This document shows, piece by piece, positions 23,233 to 37,225 of a DNA stretch of 64,000 nucleotides. The first letter of the stretch is position 1; every line of letters starts with the position of its first letter. A model generated the notes under the pieces. It had not been told where the DNA came from. It saw only the letters and a list, made by a program, of their open reading frames with translations, and did not search any database. The translations under genes and the position numbers were made by a program. The stretch is taken from positions 1 through 64,000 of the forward strand of contig JAUGWO010000104.1 in assembly GCA_049724395.1 (NCBI GenBank). Reading direction: 5' to 3'. The stretch is from Spongospora subterranea f. sp. subterranea. Its lineage: Eukaryota > Endomyxa: Phytomyxea > Phytomyxea > Plasmodiophorida.

Positions 23233-24035
23233 TTGCCAAATGTTGACTGAACAACTCTAATGAAACATATTCTATAATATAAAGTCGATTATTCATTGAT
23301 CGGGGAGTTGGTCGTTTTCCCGAGTTCTGGTACAGTAGAAGTTGCAGGTTTTCGACTAACTTAAAAAAAATTCATTAGGCTGGGCAAGTTTCCATGGCCA
23401 AACTTGCAGAACTTAAAGTCTTAGAACTTCACTTCGAAATCAACCTGCTCAACATTGCTGGACAAAGAACTCAGCGGCGTTAATAGTAATAATCTATCAG
23501 CAAAAGTTCCCATTTCAAACATTTAACAAAATTCGGGTAACTTCCACGAGCTGCATATAGCCTGTCCATAATGGTCCAGTCGTTGTATAGGGAATATATA
23601 CTTCATCTTTTTCAACAAATTGCATATGGTGCAAGCTGAGGTTCAAAAGCGGTCCCTCACCCACCATTCTCTCACCAACAAACATTCACCAGCTTCTCTT
23701 AGTGGTCGAACTCAACATGACGTCAGAGGATTGGTTAGAACTTGACGGGGAAGAAAAGCGAAGCGAATTGGAATTTTGTCGAAAAAGCGGGTTTTGGTCC
23801 GTAGCGGTGTGGCGGAACCCGTTGGTGTATGCCATGTTACACGTTGTGGCAGCAGTGGGTTCTCGTTAGATACAATACAGCCCGACCCTAGACCTTGACT
23901 GTGCTGTATATACACCCTAATCAGGTCTCACTTCCATTATGTGCTTCCTCTAATCCAATTCGCCGTTTTCGAACATCATTATCATTGGCATTGCCAGCGC
24001 TCCTTGCCGTTTGTCTGGGCTAGGCCAACTGCGAC
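23233..24035. other. Intergenic, Derlin to kinase
   Basis: 800 bp with no clear gene except the small frame at 23717-23869, listed separately. The A/T-rich first half probably holds the Derlin 3' UTR. Confidence 0.4.
23717..23869 (+). CDS. Possible 50-residue single-span protein
   Basis: An ATG frame begins MTSEDWLELDGEEKRSELEF and ends with a hydrophobic stretch, NPLVYAMLHVVAAVGSR. It could be a small membrane protein or the first exon of something larger. It matches no family I know, and a chance open frame is quite possible. Confidence 0.25.
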   Translation: MTSEDWLELDGEEKRSELEFCRKSGFWSVAVWRNPLVYAMLHVVAAVGSR

Positions 24036-26177
24036 ATGGCAGAAGCGGCTGGGCCAACGCGATATCAGAAACTGGCCAAAATCGGGAAGGGATCGTTCGG
24101 TGATGTGTATAAAGGATTAGATAGGGAGACGCAAGGAATTGTGGCGATCAAGGTGATTGACCTTGAGGCTGCTGAGGACGAAATTGAAGATATCCAGCAA
24201 GAGATATGCGTCCTATCGCAGTGCCATTCTCAACACATCACTCAGTATTATGGATCATATCTAAGCGATCATGAGTTATGGATTATCATGGAGTATCTTG
24301 GAGGAGGATCAATACTTGACCTGATGGAAGAGGCCCCATTAGAGGAGACTTATATTGCTATCATCATCAGAGAAATTATCAAAGGTCTCGAGTATCTTCA
24401 TGAGCGGAACAAGATTCATCGAGATATCAAGGCTGCCAATGTCCTTCTTTCATCTAAAGGTGAAGTCAAGTTGGCGGATTTCGGCGTCGTCGGTCAATTA
24501 TCTAATACGGTATGTTGTCCGCTTATCCATTTCCAATAGCATTGTCAGTCTGAACACAATGCAGATGAGAAAACGGAATACATTTGTTGGGACCCCTTTC
24601 TGGATGGCCCCAGAGGTTATCCAGCAAAGCGATTATGATGAAAAAGCCGATATCTGGTCCTTAGGAATAACAGCGATTGAGATGGCGACGGGCGAACCGC
24701 CATATGCCAATATCCATCCAATGAGGGTATTGTTTATTATCCCAAAACAGAAACCAGCACGGTTAGAAGGGAACTTTTCCAAAAACTTCAAGGATTTTGT
24801 GGAAAAGTGTCTTCAAAAAGAACCAAATTCAAGGTAAAAATTACATCAAGTCAGTCTTATCATAAATCTGACGTAGGGAGGGTCTAGACCATCTGCTAAG
24901 GAACTGCTTAAACACAAATTTGTCAGAAATGCGAAGAAGATCTCTTGCCTTGTCGATCTCTTAGAGCGTGTATCCCAAGACAGGGACACTGGCGTAAGTC
25001 ATTTTGGTCTGATTTTGCATCCATTTCACGGTATTCAACGTTTTTTTTAGCTTGACCGCGACGACCAGCAATACGGCACACTACGTCAAGCACCCACTGC
25101 TGATGATTCGTGGCTATTCAACACCATTAAAGGTTCACCGGCGGACGAGGATCTAGGCGATAGCAAACTAGGCGACGATGCCGCTGATGTATGGGATTGT
25201 TTGTTTGGCTGTGTTGAATGCAACTTATGGGAGAGTTTCTCTTACAGATGCTAAACAATGAAGACACCGAAAACTTGTTTGGTAGCTCATGTGGCACTAT
25301 CCGCATAAGAGGCGGTCTTCCCGGAATGGAGAGTGTTGAATGTAGGGTGATGGATCTTGTCAGATGTCACATTTTCTTATCTGCCAACACAGCCACTGAT
25401 TTTGAACCTTTCGCCGATGCTGACATTGGTGACGGCTTTGGCACAGTCAAAAGAATTCCCAAAGCTGCTGCTCGTACTGACCCTGACCGTAAGAATGCCT
25501 CAGGAATTACTCATTCAAGATCTTACTTTTGATGTTTAGAACCACTGGATTGCGGAGACCCCTTCGCGTATACTGATAGCGACGGTGACGGTTACGGAAG
25601 CGTCAGCGGGTTCTCAATCACTAACGGTAATGACACGGTTAAAATCAGGGCAAAACCGTCGCGGTCAAAGTCTTCAGAAATCAGCGAACTCGATTCCGGC
25701 ATGGAGGCTGTCCATTTAGGAATTCCTGTTATGCCGAAAGAAACTCGCGATAACATCAACCTCGCCTCTGCCACCTGTCTTTCCCATGCCATTGACCCCG
25801 TTCTTGCCGGTCTTGGTTCCGGCGCTCACGGTAAGCTTGCTAGGGCAGTCGACGACCTCCGGGCTGCTTTCCAAGCGATGCATGCGGCCGATCCAACTGC
25901 AGTTGCCCGGTTTTACCAAGCATTAACTGCGAAAGAGAAAAATTCCCTCGATCATAATATCCCCGAGCAAAAAGTAGACCCAGGTGTTTCTGCCTCAGAA
26001 GTATCTCCTCCAATTCCCGCCGCAGTATTGCAACCCATCGAAAGCAAAAATAATCGCGGCCCTGGTCAGGGCATGTTTGGTATGTTTGCGATTATCGCCA
26101 AGCCATGGCTTTGTACTGAGCCCTTCTTCAGATACGCTGTTAAATCGATGGAAGAACCAAGCATGACCATAATTTAA
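24036..26177 (+). CDS. GCK-III Ste20-type protein kinase (STK24/25/26-like)
   Basis: This is a Ser/Thr kinase of the germinal-centre class III. Relatives bind Mo25 and STRIPAK and control polarity, Golgi and cytokinesis signalling. The kinase domain is at the extreme N-terminus: [18 protein letters not shown] (glycine loop), [20 protein letters not shown] (Lys and helix C, the GCK-III signature), [29 protein letters not shown] (HRD), [11 protein letters not shown] (DFG), then after an intron [16 protein letters not shown] and [35 protein letters not shown] ends the domain. The C-terminal ~400 residues are low-complexity and end in a helical part that could be the dimerisation region. Several introns follow 24510. 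It converges on PI4KA with 63 bp between the stops. Confidence 0.94.
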
Positions 26178-26240
26178 ATCCATTACCATATATAGAACAA
26201 TTATATTGATACGGTTTATATATATTATTTTGAATTATAG

Positions 26241-29200
26241 TTATGAGGGTTGTCCGGCATAATAGTAAATCCCTTGTTGTAGATATTGTATAGAGTCGTA
26301 CGTGTTGGTCGTGAACTTATTATAGGAATCCATAACGACCCCAACCATATGCTGAGCAGCATCGCGCTCATTCTTTTCCGGGACAAATCTTAATTTTAAG
26401 TTTCGAACAGAGTCAGGTTTGAAGCATCCAAGTGCACTATCGACCATGACGTCCGTTAACGCCAAGAAATCATCCCGGTGAGCTCTGACGGCAAGATAAC
26501 CACGGGCGCAAAGGTCCACGAACCAATTCCACATATCAGAGTCAACATTATCCATGACCTCAACCATCTCAAGGGTTAGCTTGAAACCAGCTGATTCGAA
26601 TTTGATATCTTTAGCAGGTGATATGTCAAAGATGAACCCGAAGTCGATATGGATAACGTGCCCGGCATCATCCAGAAGGATATTACCGTTATGCCTGTCT
26701 TTAACCTGCAAAAGATAGCAGCAAACGGCATACCCTGCCATGGATAGAGTAAAATTTCTTTGGGCCTGTTTAAAGGAGCTGCTCTCAGGCCTGCCATATT
26801 TTGATAAAAAATAATCGCGCAGGCTCAGGCCATTGCTTTTCCCAAGCTCATCACGAGAAGCCGACTGTCGAACACACTCAATGACACCACCAAGGTCACG
26901 AGACTGTCCAGTTCTGTTGGGGATAACGAGATAGGGGAATAAGAAAAGCGGCAGTCCAACTGAGTCCAATATGTCCTTGCATAAGCGAATGAACTGAAGC
27001 GCCAGACAATCTTGCCGACAGTCATCACCCGCTTTGAAAATCACCTGTTTGGTAAAAATCTTGTCCGATTTACCAGTAGACACAGATATGTCCTGATCAT
27101 CATCACTCTCAACTTCATGGCGCTCGTTTTGAACAAGAAATTCGACTAAAAACGGTACCCGAGCTGCGCTTTGTAGGGGTTTCGCGGTATCAACAACAAT
27201 GTCAATAACTTGAGCAGTATGATCGGTGGGAAGGTATAGAGGATAAGAAGACGTTTTAAGCGTGTCGTTGCGAATTCTCGCCAATTCTGACTGAAGACGG
27301 TTGCGCCGTTCTTCTTTCTGAGCTTTGGGAACAACTAGTAAATCTGAGGACAGACGGGTGATTTGCCCAAAAAAACTGAACTCAGCATGGAAAAATGCGG
27401 CAGCCTCAGGAGTGAAGGAAGAGATGACATCTCGTTCGAGAGCGGAGCAAATATTAGGAAGACCATCGTCCGATGTGCGGCGACGGGTGTCATCTAGCAC
27501 TGACTCCGTTTGCAATGCCCAAATGAGCTGATGTGCTGAAAAAGAAATTCAGCAAAACAGCGACGAGCCCAACTCAGTAAATGCACCTAAATGTGGAGAT
27601 TGTGTTCCAGCTGTTAACAAAAACGTGGCAAGGCTGCCATAGACATCGTGGCGCAGCGCTTGGATCATCTCTGGCATATAAAATATCACACCAGTATGGG
27701 CATGCTGAGCAAGACTTCTCATTGTAAACTGCAAACAGAACCCACTAATCAACTGACTGGACAGACACACGACGCAATTCGTCATTACCTGGTTGGCAAT
27801 GCGGTTACTAGAGTACGGTCTGCAAAGCAGGCGAAGAGCCATTGGAAGTGAGCACGACTCATAGAGATTAATGTGTTTGAGAATTGGGGATTCGGCCTTG
27901 CAATTGCGCGAGTTGCATAATAACCGGACAGCCTCTCCAATAGATCTGAACGCTAACGGTTGCGACCGGACTTTGGAGCGGATAAGTTGTCGCAGAACGA
28001 AAACGTACGGAAACCTTTGAGCTAAGCGATACGCGAGGTGCGGATCAACCTGCCAAGCAGTACTAAAATATCGCCGCCAATCATCTTGAGTGACACCGGT
28101 CGTCAGATTATGAGCGTATAGATTCTCGTCGCGCAGCATCTTATCGGGGTGACGACGCGGATTGTGCCAAGCAACAATGCGATGCAGCTCATGAGACATT
28201 AACAGCACCAACAGATCAACATGAGCACGAAGCGACCGAACACCAACCGTGACGGCATCGCCAACATCAGGTTGAAGGCCGAAATCCGCATCTGGCACAT
28301 TGCAATTGGCGTCGTCAGAACCAGGCAACGTTAAAGCCTCTGTAGGATCAGTGGCTGGACGAGCTGATCGCATAACTGACGGCTGTGGAACAGAACCATG
28401 CACAGAAACAGCGGCCTCCATTAGAGCTCCATGTCTAGAACTAACAGAGGCGGCCGCCGCTGCGGCAGCGTTCACTGTGGAAAGCTGAACGGGAGGAGCG
28501 GGCGACGACATATCCCGACGAATGGCTTCGATAAAGCTGACAATAGTGTGCCCGTCACGTATCACCTGAGCAAATGTCTCATGCTGAGGCCATCGTGGAC
28601 CATCGGTGAACCACGCGAACGCCGCTGACATGACGCGGTCCCGAAGCAGTTCTTGAGATTGACCAGAGTGAACCATACGTAATCCAAGCAAAAGCATACG
28701 GAAACGGGCACTAAAAGCAGTTGGAGCAAGACTGATGAAGTCAGGTCTCGAAAGGGCTTTATGAAGCATGACCTGGACGGCACGACAAGACCCAGCACTG
28801 CAGTCAGCGATTGTATCAAACCTGTCCAACAAGAAAGATATCCATGCATCATGGGGCGCCGTTAGATTGCGATCTGAATGGTAGGCTGACGATAACCGTG
28901 TGAATAAACAGCCTGAGAACTGAGCAGCCTTAGAAGATGGTGGCACCGCAAACAGACCTAGACGGGTTTCGACAGTGTATGACCATGCTGATTTCATAGT
29001 GACAAGCAATCCGACAGAGAACGCATGAGACACCGCAAAAATCCATGACCATATTTGAATTGCACACGCCACGCTAGACTCTGTGAACATATAAACCGGT
29101 GCCATGCATAAAAGGTGCATTAGCTCCCTGGGATCAACAGCTTTATGAGATGCTAAAGGCAGAGGTGAATGCAAGCATGCAGCATGATCCTCGGCAGCAG

Positions 29201-32200
29201 CCGGAGTGACCGACCACACTAATAGCCCTGCTGACAAGTACATGCAACGGCGGAATAACGGTTCCTGGTCTTTATCACCTTGACGGTACTTGCCCAATAC
29301 TGAATGAAATTCTGAGAGCAGCTCAGCAGCCATAACAAATCCAAATGGTTGGATATTCGTTGTTCTTTGGCAAAAAGCGAAGAACCTTCCACGTATATCG
29401 CCGAGATACCTCTGCCTTGCAGTCAACGCATGTGTGAATGAGGCGATGGTCGGGTCCAGTTCTGATGGCAGTGAAAGTAATCCCTGCCTCTTCCCACTCA
29501 GGAGGTGGCGCAAAAGGGTATATATACCATAGGACGGCGATACAAGATTACGATCATGCCATTCTTGAACAAAAAGCTGTAGAATAGAGCACCTATAGGA
29601 AATACAGTGTTCAGATAGAAGTAATTTCAAATGAATGAATGTACTTACATATGTGCAGGGACTGTGAAAGTGGCATTTTCCAACCATCGGGTTAGAAGTT
29701 TCTGCACATGGGCGAGAATGACTGAACGAGATTTGATGTCATCGGGAAGGTCAATAATGAACCGCGCGCCTTGCTTGGGCTCTGTTGATGGCGGACCGAT
29801 CAGATCTAGAGATGAGAAAATCACGATACGATTGGAAAAACAGTTACAGACACAAACCGATATCATTCGTTGTTTCCTGCAAGGCACTGACCAGCTCAAA
29901 CAATGTCGCTAAACAGCGTTTGCTCCATTGCAGAAAAGGAAACCGACTAACTATTTCTTTAAGGCACAATGCCGCTTTGTTCGCAACTCTCTGATGTCGA
30001 CTGCATAGCTGAGCAAATAGGAATATAACGTGTGATTCAAGGTTATGTCTGCGGAAAGAATCCGGCGGTAGTGACGCCATCGCATCAAGATACAACTGGA
30101 AAACCCGGTCGACAACTGTATCGATAATCTTGCTGACAGGAGCTATAGTCTGATCGTGCAAATAAACAAAGATAAGTGTTGCCGAACCAGATATAGCTCG
30201 TGATGATTCCAGAGCATCAACGGCTAAAACATAAGTCAGCGCCCCTATTGCCATCACAGAACTGACGGATGCGCTTGTTGGATATAATGAGCACAGTCTG
30301 GCTCGAAGTTCGCCAACGCAAACCTGGAAAAAATTAGCGCTAAAGCAATTCAGGTAATGAAACGGATACCTGACTGATACCGGTCTCAGCGAACAAACTG
30401 ACGTCATGCTGCGGCCCAGACAATGACAGTGCTAATGCAGGACTATGAGCAGCAATTGTTTGAACTGCACTGGCCCAAGCAGGTGGCCAGAATGTCCCAG
30501 AGTTAGCATCCGTAAAGCGATAAAGGACTGATTTGAAAGAATCAGCGACGTTGACATTTACGAACCAATTCTCATACCCAAATAATTCCACAGTGTTCGA
30601 AACCATTTCACGTCGGCTTCTGGTGAATCAAACGCAGTCACGGGCTTAGGAAGTGGCTCTGATTGATGATCCCACGGCGACATGACCGCAAGACTTTGAT
30701 GGCGATGAACAACTGACGCCATTCCTCGTGCAATCAGTGCACCATCACTCAATGCGCCGGGAGATGATGAGGGATCAGAAGGGATCATCAACGCAGCTAG
30801 TGCAGGAAGTAAGAACCCTAAAACTCCTGCCATCGATGACGAATTATGAAGAGCTGACTGTTCCATCCTTTCCTGTATCTGTCTACCAAGTACCTTAAAA
30901 AGCTTCAAAAGCGATTTAAGCAGGCTGATTCTGAGATCCGGGACCGTGACATTGGTTGCAAGATAAAGTAGAGCATCAGGAATCTCCTTTCTATTCCATT
31001 TGTTGTCCGGGATAAACGGCTTGCTGTAAATGCTGGTAAGAAGAGCAACGACGTCTTGGAAGACCCGTGGCTCGCTGACCAGAGCGATATTGGTGAGATG
31101 AGGAATCACAATATGTAAAAGCTTCGGAGAGTTGGTAAATCGATTCATTAACATTGGGAGTACATGCCCAGTCAGTTTCGGATTGTTTACCATTGACGTA
31201 ACTCGACCTAACAAAAGCAGTAATGATTGATCTGTCATCGTTGATTCCTCTTGATCGTTGGGCGCCACAAGAAGGTTGTGGTCTAAGGAAAACACCAGTT
31301 TACGAAGCGATCATATCCTTAAACTGGCGTCCAGGAATAGATAGTTCAGCCTTAAGAATGTCCGCCAAAGCAGACGAAACAGATTCGTGCAAGTCTTCGT
31401 AATCTGAGTGTTGCTGCAAACTTGGACTCTCCAATAACGCTTTTAGCTGATCTACAGCTGTACCAATAAGGCTGTGATCGTGAATAGCAAGCCGGACAAT
31501 TCCGGCTAGCATTTGAGTAAAAACGGCTTTGCATGAAGATGAAGGAAGATTTTCGACATTGGCGCGACAGGATACTCTCAGCAGCTTCATTAGACAATGA
31601 AGTAAATCGGGAGCCAAATCCGCTTGGGACAGAGCACATGATACACAAATTTGAGCGCATGCGGCGTACATATCGACAGATATTGGCGCTGATGGAGTTA
31701 TCCGCCAGTCAGTGGCGTCTTTGAATCCAAGAACCCCTAAAGCCTGCTTATACAGCGACTGGCGTAATACTGCATCATCGTTTAAACATGACTGCAGTTG
31801 TTGGCTGATAGCTCGAATAGAGCGAATTTGCACTTGGGACCACTGATGGCGTCGTCTTCTGTGTCTGCTAGCGGCGAGGTGCACTGCCTGGTCACGTGCC
31901 AATGTCAAAGCGGACAGCAACGGTTCACGAAGTAGCTCCGATTGTGAAAATATAGGGAGTTCGCACAGCGCTTGTAGGACACCTAATAGTACAGGAAGGT
32001 TCAGAGCGCTCAAAGCGCTGCTCAAAGTTGATCGTATCACATGGGTTGTCGAAATGTCGGATTCGGCACGGCAGATCGCTTTGCATAATGATGCTATGAA
32101 GATCGGATCTAGTCTATTACTAGCAGGATCGCGGTAATTCAGTGAGAGTATTTGAAGATATAGAAATGTAGCCGGGGTTTGCTGGGCACCACTTATAGTC

Positions 32201-32427
32201 AGAAGACATGCAGATGAGCGAGCGTCCATGGAATATTGGCTATTCCACGTCGCCAAGTCTGTTATTCCAATAGAGTTCAACTCATGTAATAACGGCGATT
32301 TGTGGATTGTTGATGGATCAGGTAGAACAGGGCAAAGAAGCATCAGCCTGGATATAGCTGGTGCTGGATCTGTACTGTTTTCTAAACATGATGACAGAAG
32401 ATCCAGCGCGCGTGGATACAAAGCCAT
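26241..32427 (-). CDS. PI4KA: Phosphatidylinositol 4-kinase III alpha (Stt4/PI4KA)
   Basis: It makes PI4P at the plasma membrane from phosphatidylinositol. At about 2,000 residues it has the usual length. The long N-terminal part is alpha-solenoid with no catalytic motif. The C-terminal exon holds the lipid-kinase unique segment and the catalytic core: IFKAGDDCRQDCLALQFIRL, LFLFPYLVIPNRTG, YLLQVKDRHNGNILLDDAGH (catalytic loop DRHNGN) and VIHIDFGFIFDIS (DFG). The protein ends near IQYLQQGIYYYAGQPS, close to the family's IQYYQN..PY tail. One intron at about 27520-27590 joins SPHL to AHQLIWALQTE, reproducing the family sequence and confirming the frame. Others lie near 29600, 30350 and 31300. 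The ATG at 32427 is the first in the upstream frame. It is intact. Confidence 0.95.
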
Positions 32428-33135
32428 CAAGAAGGCAACGGTATCATGGAGGTGGACTCGATCACCTTAATCGGAGCGAGTACATCCGATTGGAAAAATG
32501 GGTATTATGTTATTTCTGCAATGGGACAAAGCTGACCTCCTCAGGACTGTACTGCAGCCTCCTCTTCCGATCACGGGTCGGCTCGAGGCCGGCGTGTACA
32601 GTGTAGGTAATGCTCGTGATTGAGCTAGTGATTGATCACTGCCTTGGGTGTATATACCATATACTCTGTCACGTTATTTAGCACAACAGGCTGAATACCA
32701 GTGAACACGGCTTCACCGGCAGATGACGAGCCGGTCTTCCGACAAATGAGAAATGCATCGGTATTTTTTTTATGACAGCAAAGTTGAAAGTGCGCTTATC
32801 GAATCAGCCTCAAGTTCTTCATCGATCGAGTTTAGGACCATGGCGACGTTTTCAATAAATATTCAATTTAATACCGAACGGTTTTTTTTACCTCAACTTT
32901 TCACCTTTGAGGTCATAGCAATCTGCCGGTCAGAATCGCCTGGTAATTCAAGTGACATATATTCAATCATCTTTCAGCACCAACCAACCCCGCTATTCCT
33001 CCCCATACCTGTTGGTCATCGATCCAGAAAATTCGCGTTTAGTGAAACCCTGAATCGTAAACCCTGGCAGTGTGGGGTTTCTGTTATTGCTTTGCGCCAG
33101 TATGTTCCAGACGTTACACTAATCTAACAATAATA
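32428..33135. other. Divergent intergenic region, PI4KA to ceramidase
   Basis: The region must hold both promoters. A TATA-like GTATATATACC lies at about 32649. It also holds the doubtful frame at 32843-33127, listed separately. Confidence 0.4.
32843..33127 (+). CDS. Hypothetical short protein
   Basis: An open frame contains MATFSINIQFNTERFF and ends in TLI before TAA. It can be extended upstream to about 32753. It is not similar to anything recognised. Its stop is only 9 bp before the ceramidase start, which would be tight for a separate gene. It could be a missed partial gene or chance. Confidence 0.25.
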   Translation, partial: ATFSINIQFNTERFFLPQLFTFEVIAICRSESPGNSSDIYSIIFQHQPTPLFLPIPVGHRSRKFAFSETLNRKPWQCGVSVIALRQYVPDVTLI

Positions 33136-33963
33136 ATGAAATCTAACAATAGTTATTTCTGTAAGGGCGAGCAAATCGATTAACAAAGCGTTCATACTTG
33201 ATATTGTTGCCTAGGGGGACCGCCAGATTCGACAGTCGACTGGTGCGAAGCCAATTATGTCTACGCGGAATGTCTTGCTGAGACGTTCAACGCCATATCG
33301 TCTCTTCCCATTGTGGCGTTCGGCGTTATCGGGATATTCGCCTATATCAAGAATTGCCATTATGACCTCAGATTTCTCGTCGCCTTCATCGCGTATACAA
33401 TTGTTGGGATAGGGTCAGCCCTGTTTCACGGAACGTTGAGAAGATCAGCGCAAATGCTTGACGAGATTCCAATGGTAATTGTCAATTCTGCCTGCATTTA
33501 CATGTTGATCGAATGGCGCTCCAAACGGCATTATCCTTATCTTCCTCATGTCATAACTGCTCTGACTTCCCTAGTATTGCTCATGTACATGTTTTGCGAT
33601 CAATATGGTTTCTTCATTACAACATTTGTACTACAATCTGCTTTCATCACCATTTCCTCGTTTAAAGTCGCCAATCAGCTTCGGAAAGGGGACCAGTCTA
33701 AGAGGCTCTGTTCCGCTTTATTCACTGCTTCATATCTCATGTACTTCAGTGGCATCATACTATGGCTAATGGATATCATCTTATGCCCATACGTCCAGTC
33801 GTTCCATCTCCATTCATTTTGGCATTTACTCTCTGGAGCTGCGACATTCATCTGGCTACAGTTTCAGATTGGAGTTCGAGGCGTCAACACAGGACATAGG
33901 ATCGCCATCAGTCATTTGATACTTCCCATTGTTGCCTATCAAGATAATATTAAAGGGAAATGA
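33136..33963 (+). CDS. Alkaline ceramidase (YPC1/ACER family)
   Basis: This is an integral ER/Golgi membrane amidase that hydrolyses ceramide to sphingosine and fatty acid. A tiny exon MKSNNSYF (ATG 33136) joins across an intron ending TTGCCTAG to WGPPDSTVDWCEANY, the highly conserved family N-terminus. The catalytic residues are present: Glu in WCEANY and LAETFN, then GIGSALFHGTLRRSAQMLDE with the first metal His, and FHLHSFWHLLSGAATF with the paired His. There are about seven hydrophobic spans. The total of ~260 residues is typical. The first exon is supported by the exact restoration of YFWGPP. It does not end in a dilysine-type signal (tail DNIKGK). Confidence 0.92.
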
Positions 33964-34388
33964 ATAAAAAGGTCAACAACAATAAAATCCATGGCATTGA
34001 AGGCGTTCTGTACTGAAACAACCATAATGTGGTTTTTTTTTTGTGCTATGACATTTTGATAATTTTTTACAAACAACATGCCATAGATTTTTATTCGTGA
34101 ACCAACCGACTGTCCTTATTAAGGGTCGTAAGTTTGGTGTCAGGTGTGTCCTTGAATCTCAGTAGACACGGTCGCGACGGTTATGACGCTTTGGGAGTCT
34201 TATTGTTTTGTACCCAATGGTGTTGACGTGAGTGGGTATGTACAGTACACTTGTCGGGCTGACGACGTAGTATTCCCGACCGTTACCGTTACCACTGTAT
34301 CTCCCTTTCTGCACCTGAACTCCTGAAGACAGGTTACAGCGACGAATTCAGTCATTACATTACGAACAAGGGGACTCACAACCTTATC
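33964..34388. other. Intergenic, ceramidase to CAP-H
   Basis: A/T-rich 3' flank at 34020-34100, then single-copy sequence. No gene, repeat or RNA was recognised. Confidence 0.4.
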
Positions 34389-37225
34389 ATGGCGTCTAAT
34401 CGTCGCCTGAGCTCGGGATTTGGGCTATGGACGGAAACATGCCAGCCCCTTGATCTAGGGGGCAACGATGATGAGGCGGAAAGGGAGCTGTTGAGGATGC
34501 ATAGAGAGAAACGTCGACAATCCAATACCCCTACGTCGAGAAGAAGGTTCTTTCACATTGATTTCTTGATCTGCGTGCCAGAACTGGTACATATAATCCG
34601 TTGACATAGATTATCTGCCCTACCTGGCCGCAATGAGTCCAGCAAGATTGTCTCAGAAATGTATGATCGATGCATCAAAATGTCGGCAGAAAATAAGATC
34701 AATCGGCAGAACACCTGGGACTTAACTTTGATAGATCATATTGATGATATGATTGGTCAGTCTGGTACTGATACTAATTTCCAAAAAGCGAGGTGTAGTA
34801 AAGAAAAAGGTTGCCTTCCGGGACTGTTTTTGACTGTTGTAAATCTGGTAGCTGCACCCTGGATGCCTCTGTTAAGATTTATTCTTACCGAGTCGATTCC
34901 GTACATCACGACATGTTCAAGGTCAACTCCACAAACTGTCTCTGGCAAGGTGATTCAAGCCGTGCATAGGTATTAGGAGGGCTGAATAGGACCGAGCAAG
35001 TAGACGAGGACAATGGAAATCTTGAAAATGGTAAAGTGGGCGTATTTGTACCGGCACGACTATTCATCATCAAGTATGTCGCAGAAGGAGAAGACAACGG
35101 CACTGACATTCCCGTCCGTCCTCGTGCACAGAACCGTAATCAATTGAACAGCCACCTGGAGACACGAACCGCATCACTATCGGTCCCGTTATCCGAGCTT
35201 TTATTTGAAGTTGATCCAATGTTTCAAAGAGCGGCATCGTCATTTGACGAAGGCGGTGCAAAGGGTTTACTGTTAAACCAGTTAGCTGTTGGTCAAGGTT
35301 GCCATATCGTGTTTGACTTTTCCGCCGCAGTGGGCAGTTCTGTTCCGGTAATCAAACATCAAGTAATGAGAACCATAGCATACCTTATGCGTTTATTAGG
35401 AGGTTGACTCTGGCGCTTCCAAAGTTGATATATCTTTCTTCACGTCACATTGGAATACTGCAACTTCTTCGCAAACTCCATTACAGTTATCGCCGCTGAC
35501 GGCCTTACTTCGGTCATCTTTGAATGAAAATCAGGAGTTTCAAGGCATCACTCAGTTCGCGGATGATGTTCGTTCTTTACCAAGAGATTAGCAAGCCCTG
35601 ATTACTGCTTTGTTTTTAGGACGGATTCGGTAATGATGTACCGATGACAAACGACATGGATCATAGCGATGCTGACGATTGGAATATGTCGCCACCCTTC
35701 GACTCCAATTTTTGCGACTCGTTAGCGAATAGTGGTCAGAGGCGGCTGCCAGAATTGTGCCTTTGGTCATATCAGAACTTTAGGCGATCATGTTTTCGAT
35801 GTTGATGCTCAAGAAACTGCTCTGTATCAAGAGTTGCAGCAGGATCAGGGTAAACAAATCCTCGTCAATTCAAATTCGCTAAACTCTATGTTAGAGGCCG
35901 AAAAAGACGAGTTGTTTGACTCAACAATTCCCGTATTAAGAGTATCGTCACCATGCAGCTCCCGCCGAACTAGCTCGGCTTTATCTGATATAATGGGACA
36001 TGGGGCGCTAGCCACTGATACTTTCATTTTAACAAAGAATTGGGCAGGGCCAGGCCCTGGGAATGCTCATTGGAAATTCCGAAAAGATTTTCAGAATTCT
36101 GTCTGTGATATATGTTCTCGTTCTATGCGCTACCTGAACTTTTGATGCTATTTCCAGGATGAACAAATCCGATCGGTTATAACTAAACCTGGAAGAAGCA
36201 AAACAGTGCAGGATATTGATTTCAAGTCTGTGCTTCGTCTTTCCTACTACTTCATTAGCGCTAACGCGGATAATTGCTTTCAGCGGTCCTCCTGTCAATG
36301 TGAAAGAAGATTTATGTATTTCTGCACGGTCTAACAATACGTTATCTGATGCATTAATGAATCGGTCTGTAAAATCAGTGCATCTCTTGCCTACAGACCT
36401 TCGTATCGACAGCCATTCATTACAAAGGTGATCATGTTTTTTTTAAGTAACAACTTCTTTACATTTTGCTGTATGTAGATTGTTTCATCGACCACAACAA
36501 TCACTGAGACCTCTCACGAACAATGTTGCTCCATCAAATCAGGGCGATCTCTTGGTTAACTTCAATTATGATTATGAAAATGATCAAAACAATTTCTGCG
36601 CTGCCGATGATGACGACGACGGTGGTGACGAAGTGATTAATTATGGTGTCGAATATCCCGAGGTTCGATTCATCTGAAATTATACTTTTAAATGACTGAC
36701 ATGCATCATGTTGCTTCTGTTCAGCGATCAGATTTATTCGCTTCAGAATTCACGTTTGTTGATCAGCCTATTACTGCAGATAGAATCGAAATTGACTTTG
36801 CGAAAGCCTCGAAAAAAGTTGATATAAAGGAAAGTCCATTGAACATCACATCATGCGAAGCTTATTGTCTGATACAGGCAGTCAAACACTCACTTTGGGC
36901 TACGTTATCTGAAAAGACTGAAATGGCTCCTCGCATCACTGTTGAAGAATGTCAGTCCTTAGTTCAGCCGGAAACAATCGAGTGGCCATCTTTCAAAAAC
37001 ATGATTTCGTCTGTGTAAGCATTTTATGAAAAAAATAGGATGGATTCGAATTGACAAATTTATAGGCCGATTCCGGATTCATCTCGAGAGGCAATGTCGG
37101 TGCAACTATTTTTTATTTGTCTTTTACATTTAGCGAACGACAATGACCTGTTGTTCAAACCTGGTCAAGTTCCTCTGGGTGATTTCAGCATCGGTCGCCG
37201 AGCAGGTTCGCACGTTCGCGATTGA
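34389..37225 (+). CDS. NCAPH: Condensin subunit 2, CAP-H/barren (kleisin)
   Basis: The kleisin subunit closes the SMC2-SMC4 ring of condensin and is needed for mitotic chromosome compaction. The family blocks appear in order through at least six short introns: a Ser/Arg-rich start; LYDRCIKMSAENKINRQNTW-like text at 34660 (family CIQLS.ENKI..KN.); SCTLDASVKIYSYRVDSVHH at about 34850; GGLNRTE; VDPMFQRAASSFDEGGAKGL at about 35220 (family D..F...S..FDEGG..GLLL); an acidic central region to about 36670; and the C-terminal winged-helix block, with MSVQLFFICLLHLANDNDLL at 37090-37150. The stop is TGA 37223-37225. The C-terminal helix should bind the SMC4 head. Exact exon limits between 35400 and 36480 were not resolved. 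Confidence 0.9.
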